From the NCBI GenBank assembly GCA_024279135.1, contig JAJRRU010000008.1, positions 118,971 through 182,970 on the forward strand: 64,000 nt of DNA. Direction: 5' to 3'. The notes under the pieces were generated by a model that worked only from the letters and a program-made list of their open reading frames with translations, searched no databases and was not told the DNA's origin. The stretch is from Alphaproteobacteria bacterium (GTDB lineage Bacteria > Pseudomonadota > Alphaproteobacteria > Rhodospirillales > Casp-alpha2). A program made the position numbers and the translations under genes. Of the stretch, positions 18,559 through 27,682 are shown one piece after another. The number at the start of each line of letters is the position of its first letter. The first letter of the stretch is position 1.

Positions 18559-21213
18559 ATGGTCAGTCTCGTCATCGTCGAAAGCCCTGCTAAGGCAAAA
18601 ACCATCAATAAATATCTGGGAAGCGATTTCCAGGTACTGGCGAGCTATGGTCATATCCGTGATCTGCCGGCCAAGAATGGGTCGGTTAAGCCCGATGATG
18701 ATTTTTCCATGGAATGGGAAATCGACGACCGCGCACGCAAACACATCAAGGCAATTGAACAAGCCGTCAAGGGCGCCGACAAACTCTATCTGGCAACCGA
18801 TCCGGACCGCGAAGGCGAAGCAATTTCATGGCATGTACGTGATGTGCTTGAAAACAAGAAGCTGCTCAAGGGGATCGATGTTAAACGCGTGGTGTTTAAC
18901 GAGATAACCAAAAAGGCCATCATTGCGGCTTTCGATGCGCCGCGTGATCTGAATATTGAACTGGTCGATGCCTATCTGGCGCGCCGGGCGCTGGATTATC
19001 TGGTTGGTTTTACCCTGTCGCCGGTATTATGGCGCAAGCTGCCGGGCAGCCGCTCTGCCGGGCGGGTACAATCGGTCGCCTTGCGGATCATCTGTGAACG
19101 CGAGACGGAAATTGAAGCCTTTGTAAACGTCGAATACTGGAGCGTGGAAACCACCCTGAGCACCCCGTCCGGTGACACCTTCAAGGCCATGCTCAACACC
19201 CTCGATGGAAAGAAACTTAAAAAACTTTCCCTGTCATCGGAAGCCGAGGCCAAAACCGCGGTACAGGCTATCCAGGCCGCCAACCTCAGCATTGCAGCCA
19301 TCGAGCGCAAACAGAGCCGCCGTCACCCGGCACCGCCGTTTACCACCTCGACCTTGCAACAGGAAGCCTCGCGCAAGCTCTATTTTGCGACCAAAAAAAC
19401 CATGCAGGTGGCCCAGCGATTATACGAAGGCATTAACATCGACGGGGAAACCGTTGGCCTGATCACCTATATGCGGACAGACGGCATTAACATTTCCGGT
19501 GAAGCCGTACAATCGGTCCGCTCACTGATTACCCGTGACTATGGCAATAAATATCTGCCCGGTGCACCACGGGTCTATAAAAACAAAGCCAAGAATGCGC
19601 AGGAGGCCCACGAAGCAGTCCGCCCGACCGATATGAAGCGCAAACCGAAGGACCTGGCACAACAGCTCGACGCCGATCAACTGAAACTCTACGAGCTGAT
19701 CTGGAAACGCACCGTGGCGAGCCAGATGGAATCCGCCCTGATCGATCAGGTCGGTGTCGATATCCCGGCCAGCGATGGCACGGTATCCCTGCGAGCCACC
19801 GGTTCGGTCATCGCCTTCGATGGTTTCCTTAAACTCTATCAGGAAGGCAAGGACGACAAGACAAACGGTGAGGCAAATGGTACGGCTGGCAATGGCGACA
19901 CCTCGCGCATGTTGCCACCCCTGAGCGAAGGCAGCGCCGTTCAGCAAACCGAAATCAACCCGGAACAACATTTCACCCAGCCACCTCCGCGATACTCCGA
20001 AGCCTCGCTGGTCAAAACTCTCGAAGAATATGGTATCGGTCGCCCTTCGACTTATGCCTCGATTATTTCGGTGTTGCAGGATCGCGATTATGTGCGTCTG
20101 GAATCCCGGCGGTTCTTCCCGGAAAACCGTGGTCGGGTGGTAATCGCCTTCCTGAGCCGTTATTTCAGCAAGTATGTGGAATACGACTTTACCGCCAGAC
20201 TCGAAGGACAACTCGACGATATCTCGGCTGGCCAGATCGACTGGAAATCCGTTTTACGGGAATTCTGGGAACCTTTCTATTCGACCACGGAAGACATCAA
20301 AAGCCGGTCTAACCGGGAAATCATCGATGCCATTGACGAGCTGCTCGGTCCGCATTTCTTTCCGACCCGTGAAGACGGCCGCAATACCCGGGACTGCCCG
20401 AGCTGTTCAGATGGCAGACTGGGCCTGAAACCCGGACGCACCAACGGATTTTTCATCGGCTGCTCAAACTATCCTGAATGTGAATACACGCGGCCTCTGG
20501 GCATCGTTACCGGTGACAAGGCCGACGCCGAAGCCAACGCATCCGGCCCACGCGAACTGGGAACCGACCCGGATACCGGGTTGTTGATTTCCCTGCGCAA
20601 AGGCCCCTACGGCCCTTACATCCAGCGCGGCGAAAGCCCGCCCAAGGGAACCCGGGCGAAAAAATCCGATGGTCCCAAGCCCAAACGGGCTTCCATCCCG
20701 AAAACCACCGATCTCAATTCCATCGACCTGGAACGCGCCCTGCTCTATCTCACATTGCCGCGCGATATCGGCGACCATCCCGAAACCGGCAACATGATTT
20801 CCTGTGGTCTGGGACCGTTTGGCCCTTTTCTGCGCTATCAGGGTAATTATTATTCCCTGAAAAACGATGATGTACTGGAAATCGGCCTCAACCGGGCCGT
20901 CACGGTTATCGGCGAAGCCCCGCCCAAGGATCCGGTCAAGGAACTGGGCAAGCACCCCGATGATAAAAAACCCATCACCCAGAAATCCGGCCGCTGGGGA
21001 CCGTTTGTCCAACATGGCCGGCTGCGTGCAACCCTGCCCAAAAATACGGACAAGGACGCCGTTACCCTGGAAATGGCTCTTGAGTTGTTAAGTGCCAAGG
21101 CTGGCAAAAATGGCAAGGCTAAACCGAAAGCTAAAACCAAGGCTAAAGCCAAAACCAAGGCAAAACCAAAACCCAAATCCGGTGCACCGACACAGTCTGA
21201 TGCAACCGGTTAG
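18559..21213 (+). CDS. topA: DNA topoisomerase I
   Basis: An 884-residue type IA topoisomerase that relaxes negative supercoils. The Toprim domain begins at the start (VIVESPAKAKTINKYLG) and contains the DxDxxGE-like LATDPDREGEAISWH. The catalytic Tyr is Tyr304 in GLITYMRTDG. One C-terminal zinc-ribbon is visible (CPSCSDGRLG with CSNYPEC). Two further topoisomerase C-terminal repeats follow, the second ending KSGRWGPFVQHG. The protein ends in a Lys/Ala/Pro-rich tail of about 30 residues, typical of alphaproteobacteria and probably DNA-binding. Confidence 0.97.
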   Translation: MVSLVIVESPAKAKTINKYLGSDFQVLASYGHIRDLPAKNGSVKPDDDFSMEWEIDDRARKHIKAIEQAVKGADKLYLATDPDREGEAISWHVRDVLENKKLLKGIDVKRVVFNEITKKAIIAAFDAPRDLNIELVDAYLARRALDYLVGFTLSPVLWRKLPGSRSAGRVQSVALRIICERETEIEAFVNVEYWSVETTLSTPSGDTFKAMLNTLDGKKLKKLSLSSEAEAKTAVQAIQAANLSIAAIERKQSRRHPAPPFTTSTLQQEASRKLYFATKKTMQVAQRLYEGINIDGETVGLITYMRTDGINISGEAVQSVRSLITRDYGNKYLPGAPRVYKNKAKNAQEAHEAVRPTDMKRKPKDLAQQLDADQLKLYELIWKRTVASQMESALIDQVGVDIPASDGTVSLRATGSVIAFDGFLKLYQEGKDDKTNGEANGTAGNGDTSRMLPPLSEGSAVQQTEINPEQHFTQPPPRYSEASLVKTLEEYGIGRPSTYASIISVLQDRDYVRLESRRFFPENRGRVVIAFLSRYFSKYVEYDFTARLEGQLDDISAGQIDWKSVLREFWEPFYSTTEDIKSRSNREIIDAIDELLGPHFFPTREDGRNTRDCPSCSDGRLGLKPGRTNGFFIGCSNYPECEYTRPLGIVTGDKADAEANASGPRELGTDPDTGLLISLRKGPYGPYIQRGESPPKGTRAKKSDGPKPKRASIPKTTDLNSIDLERALLYLTLPRDIGDHPETGNMISCGLGPFGPFLRYQGNYYSLKNDDVLEIGLNRAVTVIGEAPPKDPVKELGKHPDDKKPITQKSGRWGPFVQHGRLRATLPKNTDKDAVTLEMALELLSAKAGKNGKAKPKAKTKAKAKTKAKPKPKSGAPTQSDATG

Positions 21214-21228
21214 AGGCGGCTGATTACC

Positions 21229-23565
21229 ATGGCTGGACGGCGCAAGGTTCCCGTACCCTTTCCCAGTGATGACGATATTCTGCGTTTTATCAATGAAAAC
21301 CCGTCACGTGTGCATAAGCGCGAGATCGCGCGTGCCTTTCATCTCGATGCGGCCCAGAAGATGAAACTGAAGAAACGCCTGCGGAAAATGGAGTTGGACG
21401 GAACCTTGCAACGGGGCCGGGGCAAACGCCTCAGTGAAGCCGGCACACTGCCCAACGTGGGCGTCATTAAAATTTCTGCCCTGGACGGCGATGGTGATGT
21501 GCTGGCCAGGCCCCTGCAATGGGATCACGACAGCCCGGTGCCGGTGATCTATATGACACCCGGCAAACCGGTTGAGCCCGCCCTGGGCATGGGTGAGCGT
21601 CTGCTGGCGCGTCTCATCCCTCAGAACACCAAGAACGAACAAGGTGCCGCTCTGTATGACGCTACCATCATCCGTCGCCTGAGCGCGGCTGCGGCGACCG
21701 TTATGGGCGTTCTGGAAGAAACCAAAGGCCGGTTTCGCCTGAAACCAACGGACCGCCGAAATAAATCAGAATTGCTGATCGAGCACAGTGAAGCCGGGTC
21801 GGCGTCCGCCGGTGATCTGGTGCGCGCCGAGGTCTTGCCCGGCAAACGGCTGGGCATAAAACAGGGCCGGGTAATAGAAACCCTGGCCGCCAGTGACAGC
21901 ACCCGGGTCGCCAGTCTGATCGCCATACACGAACACAGTATTCCAACCGAATTCTCGCCCGAAGCCCTGCACATTGCCGAGACGGCCAAAGCCGCCCCCA
22001 TGGCGGGTCGCGAGGATTTGCGCAACGTCCCCCTGATCACTATTGACGGTGCCGATGCGCGGGATTTCGATGACGCGGTGTGGGCCGAACCTGATCCGGA
22101 CCCGGCCAACAAGGGTGGCTGGCATGTGATCGTCGCCATCGCCGATGTGGCCTGGTACGTCCGCCCCGGCAGTGCTCTCGATGTTGATGCCTACCAGCGG
22201 GGTAATTCGGTTTATTTCCCCGACCAGGTGGTTCCCATGTTGCCCGAGGCCCTGTCCAACGGCTGGTGTTCGCTGGTCGCCAACGAAGACCGCCCGTGCA
22301 TGGTTGTACACCTGTGGCTGCACACCGATGGCAGCATCAAGAACCACCGTTTCAGCCGGGCCATGATCCGCTCTCACGCACGCCTGACCTATGAACAGGC
22401 CCAGAAAGCCCGTGACGGGGAGCCCGACGAGGCTACCGAATTGCTTTGCGAACCTGTGCTGGCACCCCTCTACGGGGCTTACAAAGCCCTGTCCAGGGCG
22501 CGCAACAAACGAGGTGCGCTGGAGCTGGATTTGCCCGAACGCCAGATTATCATGGCCGAAGACGGCACCATTTCATCCATCACCGTTCGCGAACGGTATG
22601 ATTCCCACCGGCTGATCGAGGAATTCATGATCGCGGCCAACGTGGCCGCCGCCGAGACCCTGGAGAAATTCCACCAGCCCTGCATGTACCGTATTCACGA
22701 CCAGCCCAGTGCGGAGAAAATGCAGGCCTTGAGGGAGTTTCTCGACAGCCTGTCCATGAAGCTGCCCAAAGGGCAGGTGATCCGGGCCCAGCAATTCAAT
22801 TCCATACTGGCCAGGGCCGTGGGCACACCGAACCAGGAAATCGTTAATACGATCATTCTGCGCAGCCAGTCCCAGGCCGAATACAGCCCCGATAATATCG
22901 GACATTTTGGCCTGAACCTGCATAAGTACAGCCATTTTACATCACCCATCCGACGTTATTCTGACTTGCTGGTGCACCGTGCGCTGATTTCCGGCATGAC
23001 AAAAAACAAGACCCTGGGCAAAACATTAAGCAAGGGCGGGCTGGATACTATCGAGCATGATTTTGCCGAGAATGGAACCCACCTGTCGCGCTGTGAACGC
23101 CGTGCCGCCATCGCCGAACGTGATGCCAATGACCGGCTGGTGGCCGGTTATATGGCCGAGCATGTGGGCGAGGAATTTACAGGCCGGATAAACGGCGTAA
23201 CCCGGTTTGGGCTATTCATCAAACTTTCTGACACCGGTGCCGAAGGGTTACTGCCCATCAGCACGTTGCCCCATGATTATTATATTCATGATGAGGCGCA
23301 ACACTGCCTGCGTGGTCGGCGACATAATAAAACCTTCGTACTGGGGCAAACGGTGGGTGTTATCCTGATTGAGGCCATTCCCCTGACCGGCGGCATGGTG
23401 CTGCGCCTCAGTGAAGATGATGACGAGGCCGGTATTATTTCAGGCCCGAAACCGAAACTCACCAGACGTGGCGTTCCAAAACGGTCGCAAAAGAAACACA
23501 GGAAGAAACCGGGCAAGAAATTCAAATCGCGCGGTCCAACAAAACGTGGCTCAACGAATCCTTAA
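21229..23565 (+). CDS. rnr: Ribonuclease R
   Basis: A 778-residue 3'-5' exoribonuclease of the RNB family. An N-terminal winged helix (HKREIARAFHLDAAQKMKLK) and cold-shock domains are followed by the RNB catalytic core. The core carries clustered metal-binding aspartates (ITIDGADARDFDDAVW) and FTSPIRRYSDLLVHR. A C-terminal S1 domain (GEEFTGRINGVTRFGLFIKL) and a strongly basic tail complete the protein. It degrades structured RNA and assists ribosome quality control. Fifteen bases separate it from topA, so co-transcription is likely. Confidence 0.96.
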   Translation: MAGRRKVPVPFPSDDDILRFINENPSRVHKREIARAFHLDAAQKMKLKKRLRKMELDGTLQRGRGKRLSEAGTLPNVGVIKISALDGDGDVLARPLQWDHDSPVPVIYMTPGKPVEPALGMGERLLARLIPQNTKNEQGAALYDATIIRRLSAAAATVMGVLEETKGRFRLKPTDRRNKSELLIEHSEAGSASAGDLVRAEVLPGKRLGIKQGRVIETLAASDSTRVASLIAIHEHSIPTEFSPEALHIAETAKAAPMAGREDLRNVPLITIDGADARDFDDAVWAEPDPDPANKGGWHVIVAIADVAWYVRPGSALDVDAYQRGNSVYFPDQVVPMLPEALSNGWCSLVANEDRPCMVVHLWLHTDGSIKNHRFSRAMIRSHARLTYEQAQKARDGEPDEATELLCEPVLAPLYGAYKALSRARNKRGALELDLPERQIIMAEDGTISSITVRERYDSHRLIEEFMIAANVAAAETLEKFHQPCMYRIHDQPSAEKMQALREFLDSLSMKLPKGQVIRAQQFNSILARAVGTPNQEIVNTIILRSQSQAEYSPDNIGHFGLNLHKYSHFTSPIRRYSDLLVHRALISGMTKNKTLGKTLSKGGLDTIEHDFAENGTHLSRCERRAAIAERDANDRLVAGYMAEHVGEEFTGRINGVTRFGLFIKLSDTGAEGLLPISTLPHDYYIHDEAQHCLRGRRHNKTFVLGQTVGVILIEAIPLTGGMVLRLSEDDDEAGIISGPKPKLTRRGVPKRSQKKHRKKPGKKFKSRGPTKRGSTNP

Positions 23566-23650
23566 CATCCCTGTGGTTTGAATGGACATTACAGTTAATT
23601 CAGGCGTATTTTAGAGGCAGCGTTAGAACTCGCCAAAGATAGCCGGGTTA

Positions 23651-25246
23651 TTGATCGCCCGGGCGGCACACAACCAACAGAGGATTCGTCTTATCCATCA
23701 ATTGCGTTCCTTTCTGGCAATCGGCATTCTGCTGCTTCTGGTGGCGTGTTCGGGCATGCCGGATCGCAATGCAATCAACACAGACACATTCCCGCGTGGT
23801 GATGCGGAAGAAATCTTTGCCTACGGATTTAAAAATATTGCCGATAAATATATCAAGACAATCAGTGCCGACAGATTTGTCATGGCCGGGCTGAAGAGAC
23901 TGTCGTCCCTGGATGCAAGCATTTCCGTAGTCCAGACATCCAATCAGGTACAGCTTCAGCGTGCCCGCCAGCCCGTTGCCACATTTCCGGTCCCCGACCC
24001 GGATGATACCGCTGCCTGGGCCTACACCGCCGCCCTTGTGACAGCAGAGAGCCGAAAATATTCATCGCGATTAATGGCGGCGTCCGAAGAAGACCTATAT
24101 GAGATTATCTTCGACGGGGCACTGCTCACACTGGATAAGTTCTCGCGTTATGTTGGCCACGACGATGCCGACAAGGACCGGGCCAAACGCGATGGGTATG
24201 GCGGTATCGGTATTTTAATGAGAATCCGCAACAAAAAAATTATCATCACCAAAATTCACGATGACAGCCCGGCCCGAAAAGCCGGACTACAAACCAGCGA
24301 TGAGATATTGTCCATTGAAGGCACCGTGCTTAGCGGTCTCAGGGCTTCTGAGATTATCCCCTTATTGCGCGGCCCGGTGGGCAGCACAGTCAAGTTAACC
24401 ATCAATAATTTTACCACAGGCATCAAAGACCTGGAGATCGAACGTACGCATATTATCCCGAAAACCGTCACCGCCAGCCTGCGCAAGGGAATTTTACACC
24501 TGAAGGTTAAAAGTTTTAACCATGGCACGGTCAACAGCATTATCAAGGAACTGAAATCGGCCTTCGGGAAAGACCCCGATTCTGCAAAAGGCATCATCCT
24601 TGATCTGCGCGGGAATCCTGGTGGATTGCTGAAACAATCCGTCCAGATGGCCGATATTTTCCTCACCCAGGGCAATATTCTCGATACCCGGGGTCGTCAC
24701 ATCGATAGCCTGCAACACTATGAAGCCGGTGGTGAGGACGCCGCACGGGGTCTGCCGGTGGTGGTGCTTATCGATGGTGGCTCGGCATCGGCCTCCGAGA
24801 TCGTCGCAGCCGCCCTGCAAGACAGCGAACGCGCCGTTGTCATGGGTACGGTCTCCTACGGCAAAGGCACCGTGCAAACCGTCATTCGCCTGCCCAACAG
24901 CGGAGAACTTATTCTTACATGGTCCCGGTTTATAACACCGTCCGGTTACGCACTGCATAGACTGGGCGTTTACCCGGCGATCTGTACCAGCGGTATCAGT
25001 GAAACAACCAGCCCTGAATTGCTCGAAACACTGGAACGGCAAACCAATAAACGCGACACCCTCAGCCTGTGGCACCGGGTCACCCTGGATGACCTGCCTG
25101 GACGCACCGAATTACGCGAATATTGTCCGCCCGAGCGGCATAAAGGAAACAAGGACCTCAATCTGGCTCGCCTTTTGATTGAAAACAGTGTCTTGTATTA
25201 CCGTGCGCTGGATATGACCACGGCGACCGTTGAAGTCCAGCCATAA
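23651..25246 (+). CDS. S41-family carboxy-terminal processing protease, probable lipoprotein
   Basis: A serine protease of the CtpA/Prc family with a PDZ domain (GIGILMRIRNKKIIITKIHD, then DEILSIEG) and the S41 catalytic core. The nucleophile region is GGSASASEIVAAAL and the lysine of the Ser-Lys dyad lies in GTVSYGKGTVQT. The substrate-binding RGNPGG motif is present. The N-terminus has a hydrophobic segment ending in LVAC, a lipobox, so outer- or inner-membrane lipid anchoring is likely. The start is uncertain: the listed TTG at 23651 has a weak ribosome binding site. A TTG at 23702 would place the signal peptide at the exact N-terminus. Confidence 0.9.
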   Translation: MIARAAHNQQRIRLIHQLRSFLAIGILLLLVACSGMPDRNAINTDTFPRGDAEEIFAYGFKNIADKYIKTISADRFVMAGLKRLSSLDASISVVQTSNQVQLQRARQPVATFPVPDPDDTAAWAYTAALVTAESRKYSSRLMAASEEDLYEIIFDGALLTLDKFSRYVGHDDADKDRAKRDGYGGIGILMRIRNKKIIITKIHDDSPARKAGLQTSDEILSIEGTVLSGLRASEIIPLLRGPVGSTVKLTINNFTTGIKDLEIERTHIIPKTVTASLRKGILHLKVKSFNHGTVNSIIKELKSAFGKDPDSAKGIILDLRGNPGGLLKQSVQMADIFLTQGNILDTRGRHIDSLQHYEAGGEDAARGLPVVVLIDGGSASASEIVAAALQDSERAVVMGTVSYGKGTVQTVIRLPNSGELILTWSRFITPSGYALHRLGVYPAICTSGISETTSPELLETLERQTNKRDTLSLWHRVTLDDLPGRTELREYCPPERHKGNKDLNLARLLIENSVLYYRALDMTTATVEVQP

Positions 25247-25267
25247 GGGCTTCGCACAATCCTTCTC

Positions 25268-25295
25268 TTGACACTTTGTTCGTTCGCTGTATGGT
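25268..25295 (+). promoter_or_regulatory. Possible promoter of rpmG
   Basis: TTGACA (25268-25273) and TATGGT (25290-25295) are spaced by 16 bp, about 50 bp upstream of the L33 start codon. It rests only on hexamer similarity. The gap between the protease and rpmG contains no other recognisable element. Confidence 0.4.
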
Positions 25296-25346
25296 TCGCC
25301 GCCTGAATAAATATTCACAACTTTTTTCGATAATGGACAAATAACG

Positions 25347-25514
25347 ATGGCCAAAAGCAACACCATTCAGATCAGGCTTGTTAGCACAGCCGGTACCGGT
25401 TTTTTCTACGTAACGAAAAAAAACCCCCGCAACTCAACCGAAAAATTTGAATTTCGGAAATATGACCCGGTGGTCCGCAAACACGTGCTGTTCAAGGAAG
25501 CAAAAATCAAATAA
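25347..25514 (+). CDS. rpmG: 50S ribosomal protein L33
   Basis: A 55-residue ribosomal protein, below the usual ORF cut-off. It starts [20 protein letters not shown], continues [20 protein letters not shown] and ends with a basic KEAKIK tail. This is the standard cysteine-free L33 of alphaproteobacteria. The absence of the zinc-binding Cys pairs means it is the zinc-independent (C-) form. A strong hairpin terminator follows about 80 bp downstream. Confidence 0.96.
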   Translation: MAKSNTIQIRLVSTAGTGFFYVTKKNPRNSTEKFEFRKYDPVVRKHVLFKEAKIK

Positions 25515-25593
25515 CCAGAACACCTCTGTTTAACATGGCTCAATCCGGATACGGACACACCGTGTATTAAACATCCAGGTATTATGCATCAAC

Positions 25594-25628
25594 AAACATC
25601 CGCCGGTAATAATGACCGGCGGATGTTT
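25594..25628. terminator. Bidirectional rho-independent terminator between rpmG and divK
   Basis: A perfect 14-bp stem (25594-25607 pairs with 25615-25628; core ACATCCGCCGGT) encloses a 7-base loop. It is flanked by A-rich sequence on the left and TTTTATTAT on the right. Convergent rpmG and divK share it. Confidence 0.9.
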
Positions 25629-25683
25629 TATTATACATGGGTCTGTATTTAAAAACTGAGAAGTTTAAAAACTAAGATACGGA

Positions 25684-26049
25684 TCAATTCAGGAATGACT
25701 TGATTGTTTCAAGAAAGGTCGGCACAGAGATCGGCTTGGAAACATATCCTTCACAGCCCCCTTCCCTGATTTTCTCCTCGTCGCCTTTCATGGCAAACGC
25801 CGTAACCGCAATGACCGGAATCGACTTTAATTCATCATCGGCCTTCAATATCTTGGTCACTTCCAGGCCGGAAATCTCGGGTAATTGAATATCCATCAAA
25901 ATCAGATCGGGTTTATGTTCCCGTGCCAATTTCATGACGTCCAACCCATCCATTGTCTGAATTGTATCGTAGCCATGAGCTTGCAACAAATCATTGAATA
26001 GCTTCATATTCAATTCGTTGTCTTCGACAATCAGGATTTTATGACTCAT
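25684..26049 (-). CDS. divK: Single-domain response regulator, DivK-like
   Basis: A 121-residue stand-alone receiver domain. It begins [20 protein letters not shown] and carries the phosphoacceptor Asp in [13 protein letters not shown], the switch Thr in [12 protein letters not shown] and the conserved Lys in YVSKPISV. The sequence is close to DivK, which controls asymmetric division and the CtrA cascade in alphaproteobacteria. The start was set at the ATG at 26049, preceded by TTGGAAAAA. An upstream in-frame extension lacks homology. In many genomes divK is next to pleD; here a PleD-like gene is 11 kb away. Confidence 0.9.
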   Translation of the reverse strand: MSHKILIVEDNELNMKLFNDLLQAHGYDTIQTMDGLDVMKLAREHKPDLILMDIQLPEISGLEVTKILKADDELKSIPVIAVTAFAMKGDEEKIREGGCEGYVSKPISVPTFLETIKSFLN

Positions 26050-26211
26050 TATTTTTTCCAAATATTTTTTCAAAAGCAACCAAACGGCAATATATGTATA
26101 ATCAACGCACATATTGCTCACATATTAAAGGAAATTATATAACTATTGTCACAAAAGGATAACACAATTTTTCTGGCAAATAACCTTAGCTTTCAGTATA
26201 TACCAATAAAA

Positions 26212-26946
26212 TTAATCGCCCCGAACCTCGATAACCATATCCTCCAATCGGGTCATATCCAATACGATCATGGTGTCCTTGGCTCTTTCAACAATTCCCT
26301 TGCGAGCCAGATCGCTCATGACCCTGGCAACGGTCTCGCGGGTTGTGCTGACCCGGCTGGCAACCGCACTGTGAATGGGAATCGGTGAAATTTCGGCCCG
26401 GTTATCTGCCGTCATATTCAGTTTGGCTTCGCGCAACAACTCGGCCTGTACCCTGTTATTGGCCGCCAGGGTGCTCAGGTCCATAATCCGTTCGGTGGCG
26501 GACCTTATAATGGTGGTAAGCGAGCGCATGACCCGAAATGCTATATCGGGATGGGTTTTACACAATTCCTCAAAATACCCCGGCGACAAACTTGCCAGAT
26601 GACAATCGGACAGGGCAATAACCGTGGCCGAACGCGGGCTGCCGTCAATGGCAGCCAATTCACCGAAATGAGCGCCTTTGGAGAGATCATCCAGGGTAAT
26701 CTCACGCCCGGACAGGGAAAAATTGGCAATTCTTACCCGGCCCTCAACGACAAAATAGATATCGTGCGTTTCACTTTGTCGGTCAATGATCTGTTCATTG
26801 GCACCAAAGTGTTTCCAGTTGCACTTTCGGGCAAGATCTTCGAGATCAAAATCCTTTAAATCTGAAAGCAGTTCTATATCAGCCAGTAATAGTGATTGTT
26901 GTTGCAAGTGTTTCTCACCTTTCCTCAGACCACACACATTCGACAC
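26212..26946 (-). CDS. Crp/Fnr-family transcriptional regulator (paralogue 2)
   Basis: Up to 244 residues with a cNMP-binding-type beta-roll (ANEQIIDRQSETHDIYFVVE, then GAHFGELAAIDGSPRSATV) and a canonical winged helix. Its recognition helix reads RVSTTRETVARVMSDLARKG. It is clearly paralogous to the regulator at 4067, sharing the LARKCxW segment, FGELxAID and RSAxV. The ligand is unknown and no Fnr Cys cluster exists. Start: the ATG at 26946 lacks a good ribosome binding site. A TTG at 26907 has AAAGGTGAG placed about six bases upstream and may be the true start. Confidence 0.87.
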   Translation of the reverse strand: MSNVCGLRKGEKHLQQQSLLLADIELLSDLKDFDLEDLARKCNWKHFGANEQIIDRQSETHDIYFVVEGRVRIANFSLSGREITLDDLSKGAHFGELAAIDGSPRSATVIALSDCHLASLSPGYFEELCKTHPDIAFRVMRSLTTIIRSATERIMDLSTLAANNRVQAELLREAKLNMTADNRAEISPIPIHSAVASRVSTTRETVARVMSDLARKGIVERAKDTMIVLDMTRLEDMVIEVRGD

Positions 26947-26986
26947 CTTATAGAGGATGACTCAGTTTGACGAGTATCTTGTATAG

Positions 26987-27052
26987 CCCCCACCACCTTC
27001 AGGGTGCAGGTTGACTCTCTACAGAGACTATGATTGCTTTGCACTGTGGGGG
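26987..27052 (+). promoter_or_regulatory. Possible structured leader upstream of a secreted-protein gene
   Basis: CCCCCAC (26987-26993) can pair with GTGGGGG (27046-27052). Two small hairpins lie inside: CACC-TTCA-GGTG-type (26994-27006) and TCTC-TACA-GAGA (27016-27027). Together they suggest a three-way junction, followed at once by ATTTTTTG and then the ribosome binding site. It could be a leader or attenuator; it matches no riboswitch class I recognise. Confidence 0.25.
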
Positions 27053-27073
27053 GGATTTTTGAAAGGCGAGCCG

Positions 27074-27682
27074 TTGAAGCATCTAATAGTATCTGTAATC
27101 GTTGCTGGATTAGTTTTATTTACGGGCATTTCCAGCCATGCGGCCAGTAATGGTATTGTCAATGCCGTGAGCTATTTGCCCTTTCCAGCAGGGGCTTCAA
27201 TATCGGTGCAAACCCTTGATGACACCGAACAAAACGTGGTTATCCTGGGCAAGTTTAAATCAGCCCTTAAACAAAACGGCTACATCCTGGCCGACGAAGG
27301 TCATTTAATCATGACCATCGAACTTCACGATGAAATTGGTAACTGGTCGAAAAATGGCCGGTCCCATATCGTGGAATTCAGAACCGATCAAGGCACATCA
27401 AACAATGATGATACAGAGTTTAAATTAAATTTATTCAACAGTGATACAGGCGGCCTGCTGAACAAAGGCAACACCCCCCGTTCAATCAACGTTACCCCAA
27501 GTCAGCATCAGATCAACATCATCATCGAGGACGCGACCAATGGCAGGCGTCTGTGGGAAGGCTGGGCCAGTGCCGACAAGGTAAACACGACCACCGACAA
27601 GATCCTGGGCCAGAGCATGGTCCCGGTGCTGATCGGTGTCATCGGGAAAACAGTCAACAACGTATCCTTCAGTATCCCTTGA
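27074..27682 (+). CDS. Secreted protein of unknown function
   Basis: About 202 residues from a TTG at 27074, chosen because AAAGGCGAG lies just upstream and the start opens a clean signal peptide (MKHLIVSVIVAGLVLFTGIS, cleavage after SHA). A longer reading from 27011 adds 21 residues that look non-coding. The mature part has FPAGASISVQTLDDTEQN, RSINVTPSQHQINIIIED and GRRLWEGWASAD, a beta-rich layout resembling periplasmic domains of unknown function. No catalytic motif or cysteine cluster was seen. The 3' end overlaps the convergent anmK gene by 14 bp. Confidence 0.7.
   Translation: MKHLIVSVIVAGLVLFTGISSHAASNGIVNAVSYLPFPAGASISVQTLDDTEQNVVILGKFKSALKQNGYILADEGHLIMTIELHDEIGNWSKNGRSHIVEFRTDQGTSNNDDTEFKLNLFNSDTGGLLNKGNTPRSINVTPSQHQINIIIEDATNGRRLWEGWASADKVNTTTDKILGQSMVPVLIGVIGKTVNNVSFSIP

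Noticed and set aside
19522..20211. 229-codon minus-strand frame opposite topA
   Set aside because: Lies wholly within a conserved topA region and has no homology features.
25278..25293. GTTC-N8-GTTC near rpmG as a second SOS box
   Set aside because: Spacing is eight, not seven, and no damage-response gene follows.
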